DNA of 5,665 bases from NCBI GenBank assembly GCA_017647245.1, contig JAGCKY010000079.1, positions 1-5,665 on the forward strand. Reading direction: 5' to 3'. Shown one piece after another: positions 1 through 4,926 of the stretch. Position numbers and translations under genes: made by a program. Source of the stretch: Elusimicrobiaceae bacterium (GTDB taxonomy: Bacteria > Elusimicrobiota > Elusimicrobia > Elusimicrobiales > Elusimicrobiaceae). The first letter of the stretch is position 1; the number at the start of each line of letters is the position of its first letter. Below the pieces are notes generated by a model. That model had not been told where the DNA came from and did not search any database. It was given only the letters and a program-made list of their open reading frames with translations.

Positions 1-113
1 CGTACAGTGAATTTTATTTCTCGCCTGTGTTGTGGCCCGATTTTAACGAGGAAGAACTCAAAAAGGCCATTTTAGCCTACCAATACCGCGCCCGCCGCTT
101 TGGCGGAGTGTAA
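1..113 (+). CDS. C-terminal fragment of an unidentified protein
   Basis: An open frame enters from the left edge and ends at the TAA at 111-113. The first full codon is at base 3, giving 36 visible residues that begin YSEFYFSP and end YRARRFGGV. The tail has an acidic helix-like stretch ([15 protein letters not shown]) followed by a basic cluster (RARRFGG). There is no membrane segment or motif I can assign, so the function is unknown. Reality is supported by an open frame with codon use like the neighbouring genes and by tight convergence with the pilin gene, whose stop lies 15 bases away. No convincing terminator is visible in that gap: the GC hairpin at 95-106 is inside the coding sequence and lacks a T-tract. 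Confidence 0.6.
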   Translation, partial: YSEFYFSPVLWPDFNEEELKKAILAYQYRARRFGGV

Positions 114-128
114 GAGTAAGCGATCCTT

Positions 129-827
129 TTAATTCTTATAATACCAGCGCACTAAATTATTTTTACTGCTTGTATTAGCCGTGGTGGATTCTGTTTCTGA
201 TATACAAATCCTGGCTCGCCAGTCTTTTTTATCGGTAGTTCCATGAATGGCACAGGAACGCGCTCTATTTGCAAAGTCTTTCCTATAATCCATATTTATC
301 AACAAATCCTCGCATACAGCCGCCCCGCCAGAAGCAGTAACATAACAATTTCCCCAATCATAGTAACGATAACGCTTAGCATCGCTTTCTGCTGTTTCTC
401 CTTCAAATTCATGCGCCACCGTGCCGCCCGGCATACTGATATCTAAATCGTCAAAATCTACCGAATAACTGCCATTGGATAAACGGTACACTTCTTGCGC
501 CTGTGCGATGCTCTCCACTAAATTTTTTAATTTAGCATAACGGCTTTTTGCAACCGCTTTTCTATATTGCGGCAGGGCAATGGCCGCCAGTATGCCGATG
601 ATTAATACAACTACTAATAATTCTATTAGAGTGAAGCCGTTATTAAATAGTGTTGTCGTCCTGAGATGTTTTTGCCAGGGCCTGTCCCCGAAGGTTGTAA
701 TCGGGGAACCTCCCTCTTTCTTGTTGTTGGTTGTTGTAAAACGGCAACAACCCAAAAAGCGGGAGATGCTGAGTAACAACCTCTCAGCATGACATACGGT
801 TTTGATTTGTTTTTCTTTATTTTTCAT
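129..827 (-). CDS. Type IV pilin (PilE-like major/minor pilin) with an abnormally long leader
   Basis: This is a precursor of a type IV pilus or pseudopilus subunit, 232 residues long. Residues 64-84 carry the class III signal: Gly64 is followed by FTLIELLVVVLIIGILAAIA, with Phe as +1 and Glu as +5 of the predicted mature protein. Cleavage and N-methylation by a PilD-type peptidase are therefore expected after Gly64. The mature part is 168 residues. It has the LPQYRKAVAKSRYAKLKNLV helix continuation and four cysteines (161, 172, 192, 208) that could form two disulfides in the globular head. The start at 827 is supported by AAGGAG five bases upstream, and I see no usable start between the repeat and Gly64. 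Leader residues 12-58 are encoded by an inserted repeat (654-794). Without it the leader would be a normal 17 residues. The gene has its own promoter at 958-985. The pilin identity is secure. Whether the long-leader form is processed and assembled is unknown. Confidence 0.9.
   Translation of the reverse strand: MKNKEKQIKTVCHAERLLLSISRFLGCCRFTTTNNKKEGGSPITTFGDRPWQKHLRTTTLFNNGFTLIELLVVVLIIGILAAIALPQYRKAVAKSRYAKLKNLVESIAQAQEVYRLSNGSYSVDFDDLDISMPGGTVAHEFEGETAESDAKRYRYYDWGNCYVTASGGAAVCEDLLINMDYRKDFANRARSCAIHGTTDKKDWRARICISETESTTANTSSKNNLVRWYYKN
654..794. repeat. Three-hairpin inverted-repeat element inserted in the pilin leader
   Basis: The termini form an imperfect inverted repeat. TGTCGTCCTGAGA (654-666) matches the reverse complement of 782-794, TGTCATGCTGAGA, at 11 of 13 positions. 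Inside are three hairpins. The right arm has an 8-bp stem (766-773/783-790). The centre has an 8-bp stem, GGTTGTTG (729-736) with CAACAACC (745-752). The left arm has a 7-bp stem (685-691/701-707). Read in equivalent orientation, the arm loops are AGGTTGTTA and AGGTTGTAA, each followed within a few bases by CTCCC, although the stems differ. The element therefore looks like two inverted, diverged copies of one stem-loop unit around a centre. The span is 141 bp, exactly 47 codons. The GTCATGCTGAG end resembles dispersed repeats of several bacterial phyla, from memory. No transposase is encoded, and no target-site duplication is evident. A MITE- or REP-like element is the best guess. Confidence 0.75.
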
Positions 828-832
828 ACTGT

Positions 833-838
833 CTCCTT
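833..838 (-). promoter_or_regulatory. Ribosome binding site of the pilin gene
   Basis: AAGGAG on the minus strand is separated by five bases (ACAGT) from the ATG at 827-825. It decides the start: it places translation initiation upstream of the repeat element and so forces translation through it. The TTG codons inside the repeat-encoded part have no comparably spaced Shine-Dalgarno sequence. Confidence 0.8.
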
Positions 839-854
839 ATGTTTTTCTTTTTGT

Positions 855-949
855 CGTCATCCCGGACATGGATCCGGGATCCAGTCCGTTTAGTAAGGCC
901 TTTTTACCTTATTAAAGACCTGGATTGCGGGTCCACGCCCGCAATGACG
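855..949. repeat. Three-hairpin inverted-repeat element in the pilin 5' UTR
   Basis: Two 30-base arms (855-884 and 920-949) are inverted repeats of each other at 23 of 30 positions. Each arm is also its own hairpin. Stem 859-866/873-880 is 8 bp with loop CATGGA. Stem 924-931/938-945 is 8 bp with loop TCCACG, whose reverse complement CGTGGA matches CATGGA at 5 of 6. Most differences between the arms are compensating stem changes. A central hairpin (889-898/907-916) has nine Watson-Crick pairs plus one G/T position and an 8-base loop. The arm sequence (GTCATCCCGGACATGG and onward) belongs to a widely dispersed type of intergenic repeat, from general knowledge. It lies immediately downstream of the predicted pilin transcription start, so it would form most of the untranslated leader. 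Confidence 0.8.
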
Positions 950-957
950 GCATAATT

Positions 958-985
958 ATTGTACCAAAAAAAAAAAACAAGTCAA
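958..985 (-). promoter_or_regulatory. Sigma70-type promoter of the pilin gene with a 12-T spacer run
   Basis: On the minus strand TTGACT (-35, 985-980) and TACAAT (-10, 963-958) each match consensus at 5 of 6 positions. The spacer is 16 bases. TGG directly before the -10 makes an extended -10. The spacer contains a 12-base T run (plus-strand A at 966-977). The transcription start is expected near 951, giving a 5' UTR of about 124 bases that is almost wholly the repeat element at 855-949. A length change in the T run would alter -35/-10 spacing. Confidence 0.65.
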
Positions 986-1013
986 GCCCTATTTTTACCG
1001 ACGAGAAAACAAT

Positions 1014-1042
1014 AAAAAACCCTCCCGTAAAAATCGGAAGGG
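1014..1042 (-). terminator. Intrinsic terminator of lpxK
   Basis: Read on the minus strand, CCCTTCCG (1042-1035) pairs with CGGGAGGG (1027-1020) around a 7-base loop. This gives an 8-bp stem with one T-G wobble, followed immediately by six T (1019-1014). It lies 20 bases past the lpxK stop and separates lpxK transcription from the pilin promoter downstream. The opposite strand also ends in a T run (1044-1049) but has a C/A mismatch in the stem, so the minus direction is favoured. Confidence 0.85.
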
Positions 1043-1062
1043 CTTTTTTGCAAGTAAAATTT

Positions 1063-2166
1063 TTACTCTTTCATTTTGGAAAATTTGGGATACAAAGCAT
1101 CGGTGAATTTGTTAAATTCTTCTTCTCCGCCGCGAATTTTCAAATTGACCGAAAGTACATACACATCTTTTGTCAAAATATCGCGCCAATTATCGGGGAA
1201 TTTCACAAAATCTTTGAAGGTAGTTACCAGCGGCAAACCGCGGCGCGTATCTTCAAACGTGCGCAAATGTTCTTCTGTATAATGTTGATGATCCGGAAAG
1301 CGCCACTTCTGTGCGATAGTCAGCCCCAGCCCTTTGAGCGTATTTTCAAAAGTCTCCGGGTGACCCAGCGCGCTAAAGCACGCCACTTCCCCTTTTACGT
1401 CGGTCAGAGCCACTTTTTGTGCTTTGCACACATCAAAGAAATACTCCGGTTTGTGTTCGCTTTCCACAATTTCTACCAAGTCATTATATTCGCGGATTTT
1501 GTCTTTGATGTTTTCCAGTTCGCGCTCGTTTACTTGGTCGCAATGCGTGAGCACAATTAAATTAGCCCGCTTGAGCGCGCTCATCGGTTCGCGCAAATTA
1601 CCCAATGGCAAAAGCGCCCCGCCGCCAAACGGATTTTTGGCATCCACCAAAACGATATTGGCATCACGTTTGAGTTTGTGATGTTGCATTCCGTCGTCTA
1701 GCAAAATAATTTGACTGCGGAATTTACGTAGCGCCTCCGTAGCCGCGGCGGCGCGGTTGCGCCCGATGACAATAGGTACTTTATATTGAATAAGCAGGCG
1801 GCTCATCATATACGGCTCATCGCCCGCCAAGCGCCAATCGGCGTCGGGGTTATCAAATAAAATCACCACGTCATTTTTATTTTTCTGCTGACGTTTGTAA
1901 CCGCGCGAAACAATGCTCACGCGCAGTCCCTTTTGCGCCAGCGTGGTGGCCGCCAGCAAAACAGCGGTCGTTTTGCCCGTTCCCCCCGCCGTGATATTGC
2001 CAATGCACACTACGCGCGAATTAACCGATTCGGACGCTTTCCAGCCGTTATCATACGCCAAGCGGTTTAAATTTACCCCCACGCCGTACAATTTGCTGGC
2101 ACACAATAATACCGTGCGCCCCGCCCAATTTTTCTTTAATTTGTCACGCAAAGAAGCAAAGTCCAT
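1063..2166 (-). CDS. lpxK: Tetraacyldisaccharide 4'-kinase (LpxK)
   Basis: LpxK is the inner-membrane-associated kinase that uses ATP to phosphorylate the 4' position of the lipid A disaccharide, forming lipid IVA. The protein is 367 residues from the chosen start. Residues below are numbered from that start. Family signatures appear in order: a hydrophobic N-terminal segment (LYGVGVNLNRLAYDNGW), Walker A GNITAGGTGKT (57-67), SRGYKR (87-92), GDEP (115-118), LLDDGMQHHKLKRD (155-168, the family's DDG-QH catalytic region), LPLGNLREP, a LIVLTHCD strand and FPDHQHY (290-296). The conserved TTEKD segment reads TTFKD here (315-319). An ATG two codons upstream (2172) is possible, but its distance to GGAG is only two bases against eight for the start used here, and I prefer the latter. 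Length is slightly above the usual 320-350. The gene diverges from the lpxL operon and is probably transcribed alone. Confidence 0.95.
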   Translation of the reverse strand: MDFASLRDKLKKNWAGRTVLLCASKLYGVGVNLNRLAYDNGWKASESVNSRVVCIGNITAGGTGKTTAVLLAATTLAQKGLRVSIVSRGYKRQQKNKNDVVILFDNPDADWRLAGDEPYMMSRLLIQYKVPIVIGRNRAAAATEALRKFRSQIILLDDGMQHHKLKRDANIVLVDAKNPFGGGALLPLGNLREPMSALKRANLIVLTHCDQVNERELENIKDKIREYNDLVEIVESEHKPEYFFDVCKAQKVALTDVKGEVACFSALGHPETFENTLKGLGLTIAQKWRFPDHQHYTEEHLRTFEDTRRGLPLVTTFKDFVKFPDNWRDILTKDVYVLSVNLKIRGGEEEFNKFTDALYPKFSKMKE

Positions 2167-2174
2167 ACGCATTT

Positions 2175-2178
2175 CTCC
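2175..2178 (-). promoter_or_regulatory. Ribosome binding site deciding the lpxK start
   Basis: GGAG on the minus strand lies eight bases before the ATG at 2166-2164 but only two before the ATG at 2172-2170. The spacing favours the downstream ATG, giving a protein that begins MDFASLRDKL. Confidence 0.55.
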
Positions 2179-2196
2179 GCTGTAAAAGGTTGATAT

Positions 2197-2205
2197 ATTT
2201 TAGCA
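2197..2205 (-). promoter_or_regulatory. Candidate extended -10 promoter for lpxK
   Basis: TGCTAAAAT on the minus strand fits an extended -10 (TGn followed by a five-of-six TATAAT match). Transcription would start near 2190, about 24 bases before the ATG. No clear -35 hexamer is visible at 16-18 bases upstream, so this is only a candidate. Confidence 0.35.
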
Positions 2206-2264
2206 TTTATTTTTTGCTTTGGTGCAGGGGTTTATATATCCTCGGTAGAACAGTTAAAAATTAG

Positions 2265-2270
2265 TATAAT
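2265..2270 (+). promoter_or_regulatory. Candidate -10 box for the lpxL operon
   Basis: A perfect TATAAT sits only five bases before the lpxL ATG (2276). If it is used, transcription would begin at or next to the start codon, giving a leaderless or nearly leaderless message. No recognisable -35 lies 16-18 bases upstream (2241-2248 reads CTCGGTAG). AT-rich stretches at 2231-2239 offer alternatives, so confidence is low. Confidence 0.3.
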
Positions 2271-2275
2271 AAGGT

Positions 2276-3214
2276 ATGCGCTTTGAAAAATCTCCTTCTT
2301 ATTTTATGCAATATGCCGGACTGAAAGCCGCGTGTTTGGGCTTGCGACTACTGCCGTACAACGTGGCCTGTGCGTTTGGCCGCTCGCTAACCGCACTGGC
2401 GCCGCGTATTATGAAAAAACGCTTTGAGCGCAGTGTACGCGACGTACAACTGGCTTTCCCCGAAAAATCCGAACAAGGGGCCCGCGCGATTGCCTATCAG
2501 TCGTGGAAAAATATGGGGCAAATTTTAGCCGAATTTATCAAACTTTCGTCTTACTCGCGCGAAGAAGTCATGCGCCGCGTGCCGATACGCGGATTGGAAA
2601 AATTGCAAAAAGCCAATGCGCAAAAAACCGGCGGCATTGTGCACATCGGGCACTTTACCAATTGGGAAGCGTTTGGGCTGGGCGTATCGGCCGCCGGAAT
2701 TGACAGCATCGTCATGGCCCAGCGCGTGGACAATCCTTATGTAGATGAAGAAACAAACCGCCTGCGCCACGTGTTCGGCGGTTTTACCATTTACAGCAAC
2801 CACGATGCCAAACCGTTTTTTGCCACTATGCGTGTCCTTAAAAAAGGACGTATGTTGGGCATTTTAACCGACCAGAACGTCGTATCGGGCGAAATTTTTA
2901 TGCACTTTTTAGGGCGTCCTGCGGCCATTTCCCCCATCACCGCACTACTGGCTATCCGTCAGAAGGTACCCATTTTCCCCGTAGTAGTTACACGCGAAAA
3001 CGGAAAACTGGTCTGCACGGTAGAAGACCCGATTGTAACCGATTTGGAATATAGTACGGAAAATGTGCGTCTGCTGACCCGAAAATTAACCGATATTTAT
3101 GAGCGGTGGATACGTCAAAGTCCGGGCAATTGGCTGTGGGCACATAATCGTTGGAAACGCGAAGAAGAAGGTAAACGTTGGTTTGCGGAGCATCCTGAAT
3201 GTCAAATAAAATAA
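2276..3214 (+). CDS. lpxL: Lipid A biosynthesis acyltransferase (LpxL/HtrB family)
   Basis: This inner-membrane acyltransferase transfers a secondary fatty acyl chain from acyl-ACP to a lipid A precursor, next in pathway logic to LpxK. At 312 residues it matches the usual family length of about 300. The N-terminal segment (LKAACLGLRLLPYNVACAFG, about 16-35) is the expected membrane-associating part. The catalytic HX4E motif is HFTNWE (His126, Glu131) in the context VHIGHFTNWEAFGLG. Further family blocks are LTDQN (198-201 and on), FLGRPAAISP (211-220) and the C-terminal QSPGNWLWAHNRWK (281-294). I cannot tell lauroyl (LpxL) from myristoyl (LpxM) specificity by sequence reading. The start has only AAGG one base before the ATG, a poor ribosome binding site. 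The next ATG (2306) has none and would cut into the N-terminal segment. The stop overlaps gmhB by 16 bases. Confidence 0.9.
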   Translation: MRFEKSPSYFMQYAGLKAACLGLRLLPYNVACAFGRSLTALAPRIMKKRFERSVRDVQLAFPEKSEQGARAIAYQSWKNMGQILAEFIKLSSYSREEVMRRVPIRGLEKLQKANAQKTGGIVHIGHFTNWEAFGLGVSAAGIDSIVMAQRVDNPYVDEETNRLRHVFGGFTIYSNHDAKPFFATMRVLKKGRMLGILTDQNVVSGEIFMHFLGRPAAISPITALLAIRQKVPIFPVVVTRENGKLVCTVEDPIVTDLEYSTENVRLLTRKLTDIYERWIRQSPGNWLWAHNRWKREEEGKRWFAEHPECQIK

Positions 3215-3759
3215 AAGCTATCTTTTTTGACCGCGACGGCACACTCATCCACGAAAAACCCGGCACATATTTATCCGACCCGGCCGCGGTAAAACTCTAT
3301 GCTCCCGTCAAACCGGCTTTGCAAAAACTCGCCCGCGCGGGATTTGAATTTTTCATGGTGTCTAATCAATCCGGCATCGGGCGCGGCTATTTCACCGATA
3401 AAGAAGTAAACAAAGTACACGCGCGGCTTTGCCAATTACTTAAACCCGTGCAACTACGCGATATTGTTTTTTGCCCGCACGCTCCCGAAGAAAAATGCCG
3501 CTGCCGCAAACCCGGCACTTTACTGGGCGAGCAACTGATTAAAAAATATCACATAGACCCCGCGCGCTCTTTTATGGTAGGCGATAAAAAGGCCGATGTG
3601 CAATTCGGCCACGGACTGAATATGCGCGCTGTCCTAATGACCACCGCCAACGGCAAAACCCATTTAAAAAAATACCCTGATTTAAAACCTGACTTTATTG
3701 CCAAAGATATGCTTGCAGCCGCACGCTATATTATAAAGGAGAATAAAGCACATGAATAA
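3199..3759 (+). CDS. gmhB: D-glycero-D-manno-heptose 1,7-bisphosphate 7-phosphatase (GmhB)
   Basis: This cytoplasmic HAD-superfamily phosphatase removes the C7 phosphate from heptose 1,7-bisphosphate in ADP-heptose synthesis. It is 186 residues, normal for GmhB. HAD motif I is FFDRDGTL, with nucleophile Asp11 and general acid Asp13. Motif II is VSNQSGIGRG (Ser55). A zinc-binding loop carries Cys92, His94, Cys100 and Cys102 in the arrangement CPH...CRC, followed by RKPG. The acidic motif is VGDKKADVQFG (Asp129, Asp133). The zinc loop is shared with the histidinol-phosphatase domain of HisB, so sequence alone leaves that alternative. The heptose kinase gene two positions downstream favours GmhB. 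GGAG lies eight bases before the ATG, inside lpxL. The 16-base overlap upstream and 8-base overlap downstream suggest translational coupling. Confidence 0.9.
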   Translation: MSNKIKAIFFDRDGTLIHEKPGTYLSDPAAVKLYAPVKPALQKLARAGFEFFMVSNQSGIGRGYFTDKEVNKVHARLCQLLKPVQLRDIVFCPHAPEEKCRCRKPGTLLGEQLIKKYHIDPARSFMVGDKKADVQFGHGLNMRAVLMTTANGKTHLKKYPDLKPDFIAKDMLAAARYIIKENKAHE

Positions 3760-4906
3760 ATTTTTGACTGTCAGTTTAGCCGCACTATTATTAATCGGGT
3801 GTTATTGCCAATGCCGCAAAAATACGCCTGTTTTAGAAACTCCGGTGGAACAAGAAGTCGTAGCGGCGGCCCCAGTTGCCCAACCTGCTGAAGAAGTGAA
3901 AACCGCAGAAGTTACTTCCACCCTCCCTGCAACTGTTGCCAAAAATACAACTGCGCAACCCGTAGCCGCTAAACAAACAACCCTTGCAAAAAGTACTCCT
4001 GTTGCCGTCGCCGCTACCGTTGCCCAGCCCGTACAAGCCGTAGAAGAAAAAACCGAAGTACCGCAAGCGCCGCAGACACCACAGGTACCGCAATTTACCC
4101 CCTTTCCGTTTAAACCTACTTTTAAAAACGAGCCCGTCATTTCCACCGAGGGCCGTATGCTAAACCCGTATGCCGCGCTCGTACCCGATGCTACCGCGAA
4201 ACAAACCGCGCCGTGGGCCTATGAGCAACTCAAATACGGCGTTTACTATTCCTTTGTCAAAGCAGGTACGGCCTATATTCACAATTTAGGGCTCGTTAAT
4301 ATAGAGGGCCGCCCTGCCTATGTATTTCAAACAACGGCTTTTTCCGCTTCTGTAATTGACGCGGTGTTTAGAGTACGCGATATCAATCAATCTTGGATGG
4401 ACGCTCAAGAATTTTATTCGTACGGATATGGCCAAAGCGTGCGCGAAGGCAATTATGTGCGTGATGAATGGCTCAAATTTAATTACCCCGCCAAAAAATA
4501 CGAAGGCCTAATCCGCAAAAAAGAAGAACCCAGCGAAATTTCCGGTCCCTTGGATATTAAGGTAGTGGATATGCTCACTTCCCTTTATTATGTACGCGGA
4601 CATGATTTACAAGTCGGCACAGATGTAGTATTTGATATCATTAACCGCGAAAAACAATATCCACTCGTCGTTAAAGTCCTTAAAAAAGAACGCGTCAAAG
4701 TGGCCGCAGGAAAATTTGATTGTATCGTTGTAGAACCACAAATGCGCGGGGAAGGTATCTTTGTTGCCAAAGGTAAAAGCTTAAAGGTCTGGCTCACCGA
4801 TGACCAGTACCGTATGCCCGTTAAAATGGCGGTAGAGGTATTTATCGGCTCGGTGTCGGCAGAACTGCTGGAGTACCAAAGACAAGCTCCCGCAAATATC
4901 TTATAA
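3752..4906 (+). CDS. Lipoprotein with a Pro/Ala/Val-rich linker and a DUF3108-like domain
   Basis: This is a predicted envelope lipoprotein of 384 residues and unknown function. The signal peptide MNKFLTVSLAALLLIGC ends in a lipobox (LIGC), placing lipidation on Cys17. Tyr at +2 gives no inner-membrane retention signal, so an outer-membrane location is plausible. Residues 19 and 21 are also cysteines. Residues about 25-125 form a low-complexity linker rich in Pro, Ala, Val, Thr and Gln (VAQPAEEVKTAEV, VAQPVQAVEEKTEVP, PQAPQTPQVPQ), probably extended through the periplasm. Residues about 150-375 form a beta-rich domain whose end, KVWLTDDQYRMPVKMAVEVFIGSVSAELLEY in outline, is typical of DUF3108 proteins. 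AGGAG lies ten bases before the start. Being sandwiched between gmhB and rfaE1 suggests an envelope or LPS-related task, but that is inference from position only. Confidence 0.85.
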   Translation: MNKFLTVSLAALLLIGCYCQCRKNTPVLETPVEQEVVAAAPVAQPAEEVKTAEVTSTLPATVAKNTTAQPVAAKQTTLAKSTPVAVAATVAQPVQAVEEKTEVPQAPQTPQVPQFTPFPFKPTFKNEPVISTEGRMLNPYAALVPDATAKQTAPWAYEQLKYGVYYSFVKAGTAYIHNLGLVNIEGRPAYVFQTTAFSASVIDAVFRVRDINQSWMDAQEFYSYGYGQSVREGNYVRDEWLKFNYPAKKYEGLIRKKEEPSEISGPLDIKVVDMLTSLYYVRGHDLQVGTDVVFDIINREKQYPLVVKVLKKERVKVAAGKFDCIVVEPQMRGEGIFVAKGKSLKVWLTDDQYRMPVKMAVEVFIGSVSAELLEYQRQAPANIL

Positions 4907-4926
4907 TGATTGGATAGAGGTAAGCT

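Noticed and set aside
94..128. Intrinsic terminator between the left-edge gene and the pilin gene
   Set aside because: The only hairpin (CCGC/GCGG at 95-106) lies inside the coding end and has no adjacent T-tract on either strand.
580..792. 70-codon plus-strand open frame crossing the pilin repeat
   Set aside because: It is antisense to the pilin. Its openness follows from the repeat being free of stops in this frame. It has no credible ribosome binding site and no recognisable product.
654..949. CRISPR array or tandem repeat array
   Set aside because: The repeats are inverted pairs with internal hairpins, not direct repeats with unique spacers of constant length, and there are only two elements of different sequence.
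925..1560. 211-codon plus-strand open frame
   Set aside because: It lies antisense to lpxK and runs through the repeat, the poly-A tract and the lpxK terminator. Its translation is a low-complexity Phe/Ile-rich shadow with no motif, and lpxK on the other strand has full family signatures.
3199..3759. Histidinol-phosphate phosphatase (HisB N-terminal type) as the identity of the HAD phosphatase
   Set aside because: It shares the same HAD-IIIA zinc loop, but there is no imidazoleglycerol-phosphate dehydratase domain and no his genes nearby. The gene is coupled to lpxL and shares an operon with the heptose kinase gene.
3860..4100. Tandem DNA repeat in the lipoprotein gene
   Set aside because: VAQP-type motifs recur, but the spacing is irregular and the codons differ. 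This is low-complexity linker composition rather than a true tandem repeat.
3802..4146. 114-codon minus-strand open frame over the lipoprotein linker
   Set aside because: It is the antisense of a Pro/Ala/Thr/Val-rich coding stretch, which yields a Gly/Ala/Thr/Val-rich mirror. The lipoprotein has the signal peptide, ribosome binding site and domain.
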